This document shows positions 17,088-26,971 of a DNA stretch of 64,000 nt, piece after piece. The translations under genes were made by a program, and so were the position numbers. Numbering within the stretch: position 1 is the first letter of the stretch; each line of letters starts with the position of its first letter. The notes under the pieces were generated by a model. The model searched no databases. It worked only from the letters and a program-made list of their open reading frames with translations, and was not told the origin of the DNA. The DNA comes from Psychrobium sp051201665 (GTDB taxonomy: Bacteria > Pseudomonadota > Gammaproteobacteria > Enterobacterales > Psychrobiaceae), in assembly GCF_051201665.1 (NCBI RefSeq), contig NZ_CP179210.1, positions 1,178,001 to 1,242,000 of the forward strand, read 5' to 3'.

Positions 17088-19709
17088 TTATCGATTTAAT
17101 TTTTCAATCGCTATAATTAGCGCTTGCTGTAATGTGTTTTGTTGTTCTTGATCTAGTGAATTCTCATCTTTGTCGGTAATGATAAAAAAGTCTTCGACCC
17201 GTTCGCCGATGGTCGTTATTTTTGCGTTGTGCAATGTTATCTTGAACTTGGTAAAGACATCGCCCACTGTCGCTAATAACCCTGGCATATCTAGTGCGAC
17301 AAGCTCAAATAATGTGTGTTCGCCATGGTCGCAATTGATAAAGGATATTCTAGTCGGTACTTTAAACTGTTTAGTACGTCTGGCAATTCTACGATTATTA
17401 TGCGGTTTAAAATGTTTTTGTGTGAGGGACTTTGTCAGTGTTTGAACAATGGACTTTATACGGCGCTCATCAATTATTGGTTGTCCGTCGTGTTCAGATA
17501 TATTAAAGGTATCTAGTGCCCAGCCACCTGTTGTCGCCATGACGTGTGCGTCGTTTATTTGAACATTTTTACTGCCTAAAACACGCATCACTTTGGCGAA
17601 TAAATTTGTCATATCTTGTGTGTAAACAAAGAGTTCACTCACTGTTTTATTGGCATTATGAAATATCGCAATAATCGGTTTGTTAGGTGGCTGATTGCGT
17701 AAAATAAGATCACAATGTTGTGCTATTGACACTGGCGTATGCCGCAAGAAATAGTCATCTTGGAAATATCCCCATAACTCTTCTACCGCATGCTTATCGT
17801 AGAATGCATCATTGGTGTGTAATTGATGTAATGCCTTGGTTTTGTATTCGGTAATTCGTTCTTCTGCATCAACATCACCTTGCGCGCCACGGCGAAGTGC
17901 TCGCAGGGTATAAAAGTATAATTCTCTTAATAGAGAGCCTTTCCAATTATTCCACAGCTTATTGTTAGTGGCGCATATATCGGCGACTGTTAGGCAATAT
18001 AAATAGGCTAATCGTGTTTCGTCTTGCACAATTTTAGCAAAACTATTAATCACATCAGGATCATGAATATCTCGTCGTTGGGCAATAACAGACATCAAGA
18101 GATGATTTTCCACTAGCCAAGCAATCAGGCGTGTATCGTGTTCATTAAGATTATGTAAGCGTCCAAATTCGAGCGCATCAAGCGCACCTAATTCACTGTG
18201 ATCTCCGCCACGTCCCTTACCTATATCATGAAAAATTGCGGCAAGTACTAATAAGCCTTTTTTGGTTAAGGTGTGAATAAGTACACTACATAATGGAAAT
18301 TCGTCTTTATATTTAGGCTGGGAAAAACGGTCGATATTTTTCAGTAGACGATGGGTGTGCTCATCAACGGTATAAGCGTGAAATAAGTCAAATTGCATTT
18401 GCCCACTGATCTTTTGCCATGCAGGCATGTAACGGCCAAGAATTCCGTGTTTGTGCATCATCGATAGGGCGCGTATCCCGTCCGGATGCTTAATGATACT
18501 CATAAAAGCGATACGGCATTGTCCATCATCGCAAAGTGGTGCAGACAAGTTGTCGCGAGCAAAACGCAGCTGCCGCAGAGTCGGCGCATATATACCAGTA
18601 ATTTCTTTGTCTTTAGCGACGTTTAAAAATAGCGTGATAATTTCTGATTTATTGTCAAATAAATCATCACTTGTCGACTCTATAAAATGACCGCGTCGTT
18701 GATAATTTTCATCCATGATGCAGACATCTAGTGTTTTTATTCGTCCTAAAAATTCGCGTTTAAACAACTGAAGTAGCATTTCACACAGTTCGGCTACTTC
18801 TCGGATCTGCTGATAATATTGTTTCATCATGACTTCGACAGCGAGCTGATTTTCATCAGAATAGCCCATCGCATTTGCAACATCATGCTGATGATTAAAA
18901 AGCATCTTATCTTCAGGGCGACCGGCCGTTTGATGAAGTGCGAATCGCATTCTCCAGAGAAAATCTTGGCAATTTAACAGCTGATCTAACTCTTCTTGCG
19001 ACAAGAAACCATGTTGGACGAGCTGCTCGATAATTGTGGTCTTAAAATGACGTTTAGCTATCCAGCCTACCGTTTGAATATCGCGTAAACCGCCAGGACA
19101 GGTTTTTATGTTAGGTTCAAGATCAAATGCGTTATTAGCATCGTGGCGTGCAATCTGTTCATCGCGTTTTGCGAGGTAAAAGTCGCTGCTGGGCCAAAAG
19201 TCTGGTTGCTCAATTGCTAACTGTAGTTGTTCATATACATCGTCTGGACCGCTAAGAAGTCTGCTTTCCATTAAATTGGTGGCGACGGTAATATCATCCT
19301 TTCCAATGCTAATGGTTTCTTTTAAGGTACGGACGCTGTGACCAATATCGAATTTAATGTCCCATAACAATGTAATGAACTGACTTACTTTGTCGCTCTG
19401 CTCATTGGTGAGGGTTTTTAGAGAAAGGATGAGTAAGTCAACATCCGAATGTGGATGTAATTCTCCACGGCCATAACCGCCTACAGCGATTAACGAGACT
19501 GGTGTATGGTTTAACTCAAAGTGTGTCCAGAGTTGTTGTAATAAATCATCAACGTATTGGCACCGCTGATGAAGAAGTTCGCGAATATCACCACCGCGAT
19601 TAAATTGCTCACTAAGCCAATCTGAAAAATCACTATTGGCCTGCTTGCAAGATGTAATTAGTTGTCTTGGTTCTACTAATTCAACGTCCAATACTACTGG
19701 TGGTGACAT
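17088..19709 (-). CDS. glnD: Bifunctional [protein-PII] uridylyltransferase/uridylyl-removing enzyme
   Basis: 873 aa nitrogen sensor that uridylylates PII when glutamine is low and deuridylylates it when glutamine is high. The nucleotidyltransferase motif GGYGRGELHPHSDVDLLIL is near residue 78. The GlnD-type PII linker follows, then an HD domain with HDIGKGRGGDHS near 495, and two C-terminal ACT domains (about 690-770 and 797-873), the glutamine-sensing part. Length is normal. It lies between map and dapD with about 20-base gaps, so the three are probably co-transcribed. Confidence 0.96.
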   Translation of the reverse strand: MSPPVVLDVELVEPRQLITSCKQANSDFSDWLSEQFNRGGDIRELLHQRCQYVDDLLQQLWTHFELNHTPVSLIAVGGYGRGELHPHSDVDLLILSLKTLTNEQSDKVSQFITLLWDIKFDIGHSVRTLKETISIGKDDITVATNLMESRLLSGPDDVYEQLQLAIEQPDFWPSSDFYLAKRDEQIARHDANNAFDLEPNIKTCPGGLRDIQTVGWIAKRHFKTTIIEQLVQHGFLSQEELDQLLNCQDFLWRMRFALHQTAGRPEDKMLFNHQHDVANAMGYSDENQLAVEVMMKQYYQQIREVAELCEMLLQLFKREFLGRIKTLDVCIMDENYQRRGHFIESTSDDLFDNKSEIITLFLNVAKDKEITGIYAPTLRQLRFARDNLSAPLCDDGQCRIAFMSIIKHPDGIRALSMMHKHGILGRYMPAWQKISGQMQFDLFHAYTVDEHTHRLLKNIDRFSQPKYKDEFPLCSVLIHTLTKKGLLVLAAIFHDIGKGRGGDHSELGALDALEFGRLHNLNEHDTRLIAWLVENHLLMSVIAQRRDIHDPDVINSFAKIVQDETRLAYLYCLTVADICATNNKLWNNWKGSLLRELYFYTLRALRRGAQGDVDAEERITEYKTKALHQLHTNDAFYDKHAVEELWGYFQDDYFLRHTPVSIAQHCDLILRNQPPNKPIIAIFHNANKTVSELFVYTQDMTNLFAKVMRVLGSKNVQINDAHVMATTGGWALDTFNISEHDGQPIIDERRIKSIVQTLTKSLTQKHFKPHNNRRIARRTKQFKVPTRISFINCDHGEHTLFELVALDMPGLLATVGDVFTKFKITLHNAKITTIGERVEDFFIITDKDENSLDQEQQNTLQQALIIAIEKLNR

Positions 19710-19729
19710 AATTTCCCTTATTTAATTTA

Positions 19730-20521
19730 TTAAGCGTGTTCGATTACACGCGCTATTTCTTCATCACTACGTAGGGTTAATATTTCAACGCCATTATCCG
19801 TAACTAATAATGTATGTTCCCATTGTGCTGACAATGAACGATCTTTAGTGACTACCGTCCAACCATCATTGTTAGCCATTTTACTAAAGCGTTTACCTGC
19901 ATTTACCATAGGTTCGATGGTCAAACACATACCTGCTTGAAGCGTTTCTCCTGTACCTGGCTTACCGTAATGCACGACTTGTGGATCTTCATGGAATTCA
20001 GCGCCAATTCCGTGACCACAATATTCGCGAACAATAGAATAATTCATGCCTTCACAGTAAGTTTGAATAGCGTGACCTATATCGCCTAATTGAACACCTG
20101 GTTTTACCATGTTAATCGCTTTATAAAGGCTCTCTTGAGTCGTCTTAATTAAACGATTGGCTAAGATACTTCCTTTACCAACCACAAACATTTTACTGGT
20201 ATCGCCGTGATATCCATCTTTAATAACCGTAACGTCAACATTAATGATATCGCCTTCTTTAAGCTTTTTATCACTCGGAATACCATGACAGATTACGTGA
20301 TTAACAGAGGTACAGATTGATTTTGGAAAACCGTGATAATTTAAAGGCGCAGGAATAGCATCTTGCTCTTCAACAATGTAGCGATGACAAATATCATTAA
20401 GCTCATCTGTGGTAACCCCTTTTTTAATAAAAGGGCCGATCATTTCTAGTACTTCTGCCGCTAATGCGCCCGCAGTACGCATTTTTTCAATTTCTTGGGC
20501 TGTTTTTATGGTAATTGCCAT
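19730..20521 (-). CDS. map: Methionine aminopeptidase type I
   Basis: Removes the N-terminal methionine from nascent proteins. 263 aa; the pita-bread fold residues are visible: PLNYHGFPKSICTSVNHVICHGIP with the substrate His, the metal ligands in GDIINVDVT and GYHGDTSKMF, GHGIGAEFHEDP, then the TIEPM and QWEHT motifs. It starts 278 bases from rpsB and diverges from it, an arrangement conserved in gammaproteobacteria. First gene of map-glnD-dapD. Confidence 0.97.
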   Translation of the reverse strand: MAITIKTAQEIEKMRTAGALAAEVLEMIGPFIKKGVTTDELNDICHRYIVEEQDAIPAPLNYHGFPKSICTSVNHVICHGIPSDKKLKEGDIINVDVTVIKDGYHGDTSKMFVVGKGSILANRLIKTTQESLYKAINMVKPGVQLGDIGHAIQTYCEGMNYSIVREYCGHGIGAEFHEDPQVVHYGKPGTGETLQAGMCLTIEPMVNAGKRFSKMANNDGWTVVTKDRSLSAQWEHTLLVTDNGVEILTLRSDEEIARVIEHA

Positions 20522-20699
20522 GTTGGTATCTCTATTTTAAATTGCCAATAATGTTGGCTAAAACTTGTTTTTACCCGGTGTTTTTGGTATAAAGCGCGCC
20601 GGGGAATATATTCAACTTTCATCTAAAGTCGGTTTAACGCTGATTTTAATGATCTTGTCTATAAAGAACCACTAAAAATTACATTTATCTTAAATCACA

Positions 20700-20799
20700 C
20701 ACGTATTTTTAACTGATTTCGGGGTGCTTTGGCGTCAAATGGACAAAAAAGTTCGAAATTTAGGATACGTGGAGGCCTAACCCCAAGAGGAAATTTATT
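20700..20799 (+). promoter_or_regulatory. rpsB leader, possible S2 autoregulatory RNA
   Basis: The 278-base map-rpsB gap holds divergent promoters I cannot place exactly. The last 100 bases include GGGGT near 20720 that can pair with ACCCC near 20783, inside the stretch GTGGAGGCCTAACCCCAAGAGG just before the start codon. In E. coli the rpsB 5' leader mediates repression by S2. Assigning this leader the same role is inference from position and the possible pairing. Confidence 0.4.
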
Positions 20800-21528
20800 A
20801 TGGCTACTGTTTCAATGCGCGATATGCTGCAAGCTGGTGTTCACTTCGGTCACCAAACTCGTTACTGGAATCCAAAAATGAAACCATTCATTTTCGGTGC
20901 TCGTAACAAGGTTCATATCATCAACTTAGAGCAAACTGCACCAATGTTTAATGAAGCACTTGCTGTACTTAGCAATGTTGCATCTAAAAAAGGTAAAATC
21001 CTTTTTGTTGGTACTAAGCGCGCTGCTGGCGATGCTATCAAAGAATCGGCACTAGAGTGTGACCAATTCTACGTAAACCACCGTTGGTTAGGTGGTATGT
21101 TGACTAACTGGAAAACAGTTCGTCAATCAATCAAGCGTCTAAAAGATCTTGAGCAACAGTCACAAGACGGTACTTTCACTAAATTAGTTAAGAAAGAAGC
21201 GTTAATGCGTACTCGTGAAATGGAAAAACTAGAGAAATCTCTAGGCGGTATCAAAAACATGAATGGTTTACCAGACGTGATTTTTGTAATCGATGCTGAT
21301 CACGAACACATTGCTGTTAAAGAAGCTAACAACCTAGGTATTCCAGTTGTTGCTATCGTTGATACTAACTCTAACCCAGATGGTATCGATTACATCGTTC
21401 CTGGTAACGATGATGCGATCCGTGCTATCCAGCTTTACACTAAAGCTGCTGCAACTGCTGTTAACGAAGGTCGTAACAACACTGTTGCTGCTCAAGCAGA
21501 AACTGACGGTTTCGTTGAAGCTGAGTAA
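20800..21528 (+). CDS. rpsB: 30S ribosomal protein S2
   Basis: 242 aa small-subunit protein. The N-terminal MRDMLQAGVHFGHQTRYWNPKM and the later VDTNSNPDGIDYIVPGNDDAIRA are standard S2 sequence. AAGAGG gives a clear ribosome site. Codon use is that of a highly expressed gene. First gene of rpsB-tsf. Confidence 0.98.
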   Translation: MATVSMRDMLQAGVHFGHQTRYWNPKMKPFIFGARNKVHIINLEQTAPMFNEALAVLSNVASKKGKILFVGTKRAAGDAIKESALECDQFYVNHRWLGGMLTNWKTVRQSIKRLKDLEQQSQDGTFTKLVKKEALMRTREMEKLEKSLGGIKNMNGLPDVIFVIDADHEHIAVKEANNLGIPVVAIVDTNSNPDGIDYIVPGNDDAIRAIQLYTKAAATAVNEGRNNTVAAQAETDGFVEAE

Positions 21529-21564
21529 TTTAGATTAATATTATCTAGATAACACATTTGAGTA

Positions 21565-21595
21565 GGCAGCAAAGAGCAATCTTTGGTGCCTTTTT
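21565..21595 (+). terminator. Attenuating terminator between rpsB and tsf
   Basis: An imperfect stem, GGCAGCAAAGA and TCTTTGGTGCC, around a GCAA loop, followed by five T, midway between the two genes. Partial termination here would set the S2:EF-Ts ratio, as known for this gene pair in E. coli. Confidence 0.7.
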
Positions 21596-21616
21596 GAAAT
21601 ACAGAGGAATAGAAAA

Positions 21617-22465
21617 ATGGCAATTACTGCTAAGTTAGTAAAAGAACTTCGTGACCGCACTGGCGCAGGCATGATGGATTGTAAAAAAGCGTTAACCGAA
21701 ACTAACGGTGACATCGAAGCTGCAATCGATCAAATGCGTAAAAACGGTCAAGCTAAAGCGGCTAAAAAAGCGGGTAACATCGCTGCTGAAGGTACAATTA
21801 TCATCAAACAAAAAGATGGTATGGCTGCACTTCTAGAAGTTAACTGTCAAACTGATTTCGTTGCTAAAGACGTAAGCTTCCTAGGTTTCGCTAACGAAGT
21901 TGCTGATGCTGCAATCACTGAAGAATTATCAATCGAAGAACTACAAGCTAAATTCGAAGAAACTCGTATTGCACTTGTTGCTAAAATCGGTGAGAACATG
22001 AACATCCGTCGCGTAGAATACGTTAAAGGTGCTTCTCTTTCTTCATACCGTCACGGTGAGCGTATTGGTGTTGTTGTTGCTGGTGAAGCTGACGAAGAGA
22101 CTCTTAAGCACGTTGCTATGCACGTTGCTGCTTCTCGTCCTGAGTTTGTTAACCCAGAAGACGTACCAAGCGAAGTTGTAGATCGTGAGCGTAAATTGCA
22201 AATCGAAATTGCAATGAACGAAGGCAAACCTGCTGAAATCGCTGAAAAAATGGTTGAAGGTCGCATGAAGAAATTTACTGGTGAGGTTTCTCTTACTGGT
22301 CAAGCATTCATCATGGAACCAAAGCAAACTGTTGGTCAAATTCTTAAAGCTAAAAACGCTTCAGTTTCAACATTCGTTCGCCTAGAAGTTGGTGAAGGTA
22401 TCGAGAAGAAAGAAGAAGATTTCGCTGCAGAAGTTGAAGCTCAAATCGCTGCTGCAAAACAGTAA
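21617..22465 (+). CDS. tsf: Elongation factor Ts
   Basis: Nucleotide-exchange factor for EF-Tu, 282 aa. The N-terminal UBA-like region with LRDRTGAGMMDCKKAL, and the TDFVAKD core motif near residue 80, are diagnostic. Usual length. The ATG at 21617 is preceded by AGAGGA. Confidence 0.98.
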   Translation: MAITAKLVKELRDRTGAGMMDCKKALTETNGDIEAAIDQMRKNGQAKAAKKAGNIAAEGTIIIKQKDGMAALLEVNCQTDFVAKDVSFLGFANEVADAAITEELSIEELQAKFEETRIALVAKIGENMNIRRVEYVKGASLSSYRHGERIGVVVAGEADEETLKHVAMHVAASRPEFVNPEDVPSEVVDRERKLQIEIAMNEGKPAEIAEKMVEGRMKKFTGEVSLTGQAFIMEPKQTVGQILKAKNASVSTFVRLEVGEGIEKKEEDFAAEVEAQIAAAKQ

Positions 22466-22505
22466 TCGATTGAGAGACAACAACGAATTTGTTGTTGTAA
22501 TGAGA

Positions 22506-22531
22506 GACCGTAGCATCGCTACGGTCTTTTT
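22506..22531 (+). terminator. Rho-independent terminator of rpsB-tsf
   Basis: GACCGTAGC-ATC-GCTACGGTC followed by five T, 40 bases after the tsf stop. Confidence 0.88.
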
Positions 22532-22630
22532 AAATGCTTAATTTATGAGTAAGTTTTTAATAAGAGCTTAATGATAAATTAAGTGGAAGAATCCACTTTG
22601 AAACGATGACTCAGGCAAAGGTAAATTAGA

Positions 22631-23371
22631 ATGACTGCAAATCCAAAACCGACTTACCGTCGCATTTTATTAAAACTAAGTGGTGAAGCACTTGTAGGTG
22701 AGCAAGGATTTGGGATTGACCCTAAAGTACTTGACCGTATGGCTCAAGAAATCAAAGAATTAGTTGAGCTAGGTGTCCAAGTCGGTATTGTATTAGGTGG
22801 TGGCAATATCTTCCGGGGTGAAGGTTTAGCAAATGCGGGTATGAACCGTGTTGTAGGTGACCAAATGGGAATGCTTGCTACTGTAATGAATGGACTTGCA
22901 ATGCGTGATGCATTACACCGAGCCTACGTAAACGCTCGCTTAATGTCTGCAGTCGATCTCAAAGGCGTATGTGATTCATATAACTGGGCTGAAGCGATTA
23001 GCATGCTAAAAGAAGGCCGAGTTGTTATTTTCTCAGCAGGTACTGGTAATCCTTTTTTTACGACTGATTCAGCAGCGTGTTTACGTGGTATTGAGATTGA
23101 AGCCGATGTTGTGTTAAAAGGCACTAAAGTTGACGGTGTTTATTCTGACGACCCAGTTAAGAACCCTGAAGCTGAAATGTATTCTGAGTTAGATTACGGT
23201 ACTGTTTTAGAAAAAGAATTAAAAGTAATGGATTTAAGTGCATTTACATTAGCACGTGACCACAATATGCCAATTCGTGTATTTAATATGAATAAGCCTG
23301 GCGCACTTCGCAGTGTAATTATGGGTGAAAGCACGGGTACCTTAATCCATAGCACAACAACAAAAATTTAA
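22631..23371 (+). CDS. pyrH: UMP kinase
   Basis: Phosphorylates UMP to UDP; hexameric bacterial type, 246 aa. RILLKLSGEALVG, the GGGNIFRG glycine loop, MGMLATVMNGLAM and the FSAGTGNPFFTTD segment are all present. It begins a pyrH-frr pair 26 bases apart. Confidence 0.97.
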   Translation: MTANPKPTYRRILLKLSGEALVGEQGFGIDPKVLDRMAQEIKELVELGVQVGIVLGGGNIFRGEGLANAGMNRVVGDQMGMLATVMNGLAMRDALHRAYVNARLMSAVDLKGVCDSYNWAEAISMLKEGRVVIFSAGTGNPFFTTDSAACLRGIEIEADVVLKGTKVDGVYSDDPVKNPEAEMYSELDYGTVLEKELKVMDLSAFTLARDHNMPIRVFNMNKPGALRSVIMGESTGTLIHSTTTKI

Positions 23372-23397
23372 CGAACTCTGATAATTAGGAAATTAAC

Positions 23398-23955
23398 GTG
23401 ATTAACGAAATTAAAGATGACGCGTCGACCCGTATGGGGAAAAGTGTAGAAGCACTTAAAGTTCAGATGCAAAAAGTACGTACTGGCCGTGCTCACCCAA
23501 GTTTATTAGACTCTATTACTGTGCCATATTACGGTGCAGAAACACCGCTTAACCAAGTCGGTAATGTGGGTATTGGTGATGCACGTACGTTAACTATTAC
23601 AGTATTTGATAGCACGATGATCGCTGCTGTTGAAAAAGCAATCATGAGCTCAGATCTTGGATTAAACCCGAATTCTGCAGGTGCATTAATTCGTATTCCA
23701 TTGCCACCATTGACTGAAGAGCGTCGTAAAAACCTTATTAAAGTTGTGCGTGGTGAAGCTGAAAAAGGGCGTGTTGCAGTACGTAATATTCGCCGTGATG
23801 CTAATGGTGATATCAAATTACTTGAGAAAGAAAAAGAAGTGGGTGAAGACGAAGCGCGTAAAGGCGAAGAGCAAATCCAAGAGCTAACAAATAAGTACAT
23901 TAAAGAAATGGATGCTTTGTTAGCTGAAAAAGAGCAAGAGTTACTAGAAGTATAA
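23398..23955 (+). CDS. frr: Ribosome recycling factor
   Basis: 185 aa factor that works with EF-G to split post-termination ribosomes. GTG start at 23398. The long N- and C-terminal helices include KVRTGRAHPSLLD and the RIPLPPLTEERRKNLIK signature. Normal length, second gene after pyrH. Confidence 0.97.
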   Translation: MINEIKDDASTRMGKSVEALKVQMQKVRTGRAHPSLLDSITVPYYGAETPLNQVGNVGIGDARTLTITVFDSTMIAAVEKAIMSSDLGLNPNSAGALIRIPLPPLTEERRKNLIKVVRGEAEKGRVAVRNIRRDANGDIKLLEKEKEVGEDEARKGEEQIQELTNKYIKEMDALLAEKEQELLEV

Positions 23956-24001
23956 GCACTTGTTCATATGCCATAAATGGCATGGTGATATGCTATTAAT
24001 T

Positions 24002-24033
24002 AAACGCTGTGTTAGTTATACTACGCAGCGTTT
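24002..24033 (+). terminator. Weak stem-loop after frr
   Basis: AAACGCTG at 24002-24009 pairs with 24026-24033, followed by a broken T-tract (GTGTT). Possible terminator of pyrH-frr. Confidence 0.4.
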
Positions 24034-24132
24034 GTGTTATTGTAGCCACATATTTTATATCAATCCGATTCGTTATAGTGAAGGTTGATATTAGTTTATA
24101 CCTTTCAGTTTTAGTGAGCTTATGGAGTGTTA

Positions 24133-24897
24133 ATGAGCGACCAGTTTAAAACCCAATTGATGGCATCAAATAATTTGCCGCGTCACATTGCTATTATTAT
24201 GGATGGCAACGGACGTTGGGCACAACGACAAGGTAAGCGTCGTGTAATGGGGCATAAAGCTGGTGTCGATCGAGTACGAGAAGCGGTAAAGGTTAGTCGT
24301 GAACTTAACATCGAATCGTTAACTTTGTTTGCTTTTAGCAGTGAGAACTGGCAACGACCTGCTGATGAAGTGTCATTGTTGATGGAATTGTTTTTTACGG
24401 TGTTATCACGTGAAGTGAGCAAGTTACACCGCAATAACGTTAAATTGAAAATTATTGGTGATATCAGCCGTTTTAGCGAAAAACTACAACAGAAAATAGC
24501 TAAAGCAGAAGATAAAACCAAAGATAATACAGGCTTAGTTCTAAATGTAGCGGCGAATTACGGTGGGCGTTGGGATATTACTCAAGCTTGTCAACAGTTA
24601 AGTGCCCAAGTCGCGAGAGGTGAAATCTCTGTCAGCGATATTACAGAACAAGCGATTGAGAAACATATTTGTACGTCACATTTACCGCCGCTTGATCTTA
24701 TGATTAGAACGGGTGGTGATTGTCGTATTAGTAACTTTTTATTGTGGCAAGCCGCTTATAGCGAATTACATTTCTCTGACACCTTATGGCCAGATTTCGG
24801 TGAGCAAGAATTTTTAGATATTATGGCCAGTTTTGCCAACGTTGAGCGCCGATTTGGCTGCACTAGTGAGCAGGTTTCTGCTTCAATAAAAGAATAA
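24133..24897 (+). CDS. uppS: Isoprenyl transferase (undecaprenyl diphosphate synthase)
   Basis: Extends FPP with isopentenyl diphosphate to the cell-wall lipid carrier. 254 aa from the ATG at 24133, which has GGAG 5 bases upstream; an in-frame GTG at 24127 would overlap that site. MDGNGRWAQRQGKRRVMGHKAG at the active site, SSENWQRP, and the C-terminal MIRTGGDCRISNFLLWQ motif are intact. Followed by cdsA after 14 bases. Confidence 0.96.
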   Translation: MSDQFKTQLMASNNLPRHIAIIMDGNGRWAQRQGKRRVMGHKAGVDRVREAVKVSRELNIESLTLFAFSSENWQRPADEVSLLMELFFTVLSREVSKLHRNNVKLKIIGDISRFSEKLQQKIAKAEDKTKDNTGLVLNVAANYGGRWDITQACQQLSAQVARGEISVSDITEQAIEKHICTSHLPPLDLMIRTGGDCRISNFLLWQAAYSELHFSDTLWPDFGEQEFLDIMASFANVERRFGCTSEQVSASIKE

Positions 24898-24911
24898 TAA
24901 AGGAAACAGAT

Positions 24912-25781
24912 TTGTTAAAACAACGAATTATTACTGCGCTGGTATTAGCACCGGCTGCGTTAGGTAGTGTTTTTTATTTACCACTTTCATTATTTCCATT
25001 TTTTGCAGCCGCTGTAACATTGTTAGGCGCCTGGGAATGGGGCGCTTTCTTACCCAATAAAGGCCAACCTCAAGCTAAAATTTATCGCGTTATCTTTACC
25101 ATATCATTGTCGATATTAATGGCTGCATTTTTAATGCTCGTGCCAATAAGTCACATTTGGAATGCCGGACAGTTACATCCTATCTATCATGCTGCACTAT
25201 TTATTGCCGCTATGTGGTGGACGATAAGTATGGTACTCGTATTTGTATACCCTAAAGCAAGTAACTTTTGGGGTAACAGTGAGTTTTACAAAGGCTTATT
25301 TGGTCAATTAACGCTTATTCCATTTTGGATTGGTTTGATTGCACTGCGCAGCTACGGTTATCAAAGCGACCCAATGCTAGGTGGCGTGTTGATTGTTAGT
25401 GTCTTCTTAATTGTTTGGGGCGCGGACGTTGGTGCTTACTTTGTTGGTCGCAGTATTGGTAAACGAAAACTAATGCCTAATGTTAGTCCCGGTAAGACGC
25501 TTGAAGGAATGCTTGGTGGATTAGTGAGTGCGATGCTAGCAATCTTTATTACTAAATCTTATTTTTATAATATCGAATTGTTACCGCTACTGGTCTTAGT
25601 GTTTATTACTGCATTGGTATCAGCATTTGGTGATTTGAGTGAAAGCATGCTCAAACGAAATAGTGACATTAAAGATAGTGGCACTATTTTACCTGGTCAT
25701 GGCGGTATATTAGATCGCATTGATAGTTTAACGGCGGCCATTCCGGTATTTGCATTAGGCTATTTATTCTTGGTGGCATAA
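24912..25781 (+). CDS. cdsA: Phosphatidate cytidylyltransferase
   Basis: Integral membrane enzyme forming CDP-diacylglycerol for phospholipid synthesis. 289 aa, about eight hydrophobic segments, and the C-terminal CdsA signature SAFGDLSESMLKRNSDIKDSG followed by LPGHGGILDRIDSL. Start codon is TTG at 24912, supported by AAAGGAAA upstream. Its stop shares a base with the dxr start. Confidence 0.96.
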   Translation: MLKQRIITALVLAPAALGSVFYLPLSLFPFFAAAVTLLGAWEWGAFLPNKGQPQAKIYRVIFTISLSILMAAFLMLVPISHIWNAGQLHPIYHAALFIAAMWWTISMVLVFVYPKASNFWGNSEFYKGLFGQLTLIPFWIGLIALRSYGYQSDPMLGGVLIVSVFLIVWGADVGAYFVGRSIGKRKLMPNVSPGKTLEGMLGGLVSAMLAIFITKSYFYNIELLPLLVLVFITALVSAFGDLSESMLKRNSDIKDSGTILPGHGGILDRIDSLTAAIPVFALGYLFLVA

Positions 25782-26971
25782 TGCAATCTTTGACCATATT
25801 AGGCGCGACTGGCTCTATCGGTGAATCGACGCTCGACGTCGTTAGACGAAACCAAGATAAATACTCGGTGTTCGCATTGGCCGCTCAGAAAAATGTCGAT
25901 AAGCTATTAGAGCAATGTTTGGAATTTAATCCAACCTACGCTGTTTTGGTGGATGAAAATGCAGCTAAGACACTTAAATCTAAACTAACCAATGCGACCA
26001 TCGTACTTAGTGGTAATAATGCATTAAGTGACATTGCTAGCGATTGTGATGTTGATGTCGTGATGTCTGCTATTGTTGGTGCCGCTGGTTTATTACCGAC
26101 ACTTGCTGCTGTAAGGGCAAATAAACGTGTCTTATTAGCTAATAAAGAATCGTTGGTGATGTCTGGTCAGTTATTTATTGATGAACTTCGTCAATCAAGC
26201 GCGACGTTATTACCTGTCGACAGCGAACATAATGCCATTTATCAATCGCTCCCCACTGAAGCACAGCAACGATTAGGTTATTGTGGTTTAAGTGAACTTG
26301 GCATTGAGAAATTGTTATTAACAGGCTCGGGCGGACCGTTTTTAACTGCGCCTTTAGATACTCTACTGCATGTTACTCCTGCTCAAGCTTGCACTCATCC
26401 CAATTGGTCGATGGGGCAAAAGATTTCAGTCGATTCTGCGACAATGATGAATAAAGGGCTCGAATACATCGAAGCTCGTTGGTTATTTGATACGACCGTT
26501 GAGCAAATTGAAGTCGTTATTCACCCACAGAGTGTTATTCATTCAATGGTTCAATATTGTGACGGTTCAGTTATTGCGCAAATGGGAAATCCGGATATGC
26601 GTACGCCGATCGCTTATGCCATGTCATATCCAGAACGCATCAACGCAGGTGTTACTCCCTTAGATTTTACCACTATAAGTGGCTTTACTTTTCAAGCGCC
26701 CGATTATCAGCGTTTTCCATGTTTAAAGCTGGCCATTGATGCGTGTTATCAAGGGCAGGGGGCAACCACTGCGCTTAATGCGGTAAATGAAATAAGCGTC
26801 GCTGCGTTTTTAAATGGTCAAATTCAATTTACGCAAATTGCCCAGTTAAACGAACGTGTTTTATTGTCACTTGCTGCTGAAAAAGCAAGTTGCATCGAAT
26901 CAATTTTAAGTGTTGACCAACAAGCCAGAACTATGGCTCATCAATACCTTAACCAAGGAGTCTTGGTATGA
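25781..26971 (+). CDS. dxr: 1-deoxy-D-xylulose 5-phosphate reductoisomerase
   Basis: Commits the MEP isoprenoid pathway, converting DXP to MEP with NADPH. 396 aa. GATGSIGESTLDVV is the nucleotide-binding loop; LLANKESLVMSG, VDSEHNAIYQ and the TGSGGPF/SMGQKISVDSATMMNKGLE segments hold metal and substrate residues. Overlaps cdsA by one base and rseP by four (ATGA), so translation is probably coupled. Confidence 0.97.
   Translation: MQSLTILGATGSIGESTLDVVRRNQDKYSVFALAAQKNVDKLLEQCLEFNPTYAVLVDENAAKTLKSKLTNATIVLSGNNALSDIASDCDVDVVMSAIVGAAGLLPTLAAVRANKRVLLANKESLVMSGQLFIDELRQSSATLLPVDSEHNAIYQSLPTEAQQRLGYCGLSELGIEKLLLTGSGGPFLTAPLDTLLHVTPAQACTHPNWSMGQKISVDSATMMNKGLEYIEARWLFDTTVEQIEVVIHPQSVIHSMVQYCDGSVIAQMGNPDMRTPIAYAMSYPERINAGVTPLDFTTISGFTFQAPDYQRFPCLKLAIDACYQGQGATTALNAVNEISVAAFLNGQIQFTQIAQLNERVLLSLAAEKASCIESILSVDQQARTMAHQYLNQGVLV

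Noticed and set aside
23529..23900. 123-codon open frame antisense to frr
   Set aside because: Fully inside frr, low-complexity Ser/Arg-rich translation, no start signals.
24058..24093. ATATCAATCC/GGTTGATAT inverted repeat before uppS as a miniature element
   Set aside because: Too short and without duplications; at most a local stem-loop.
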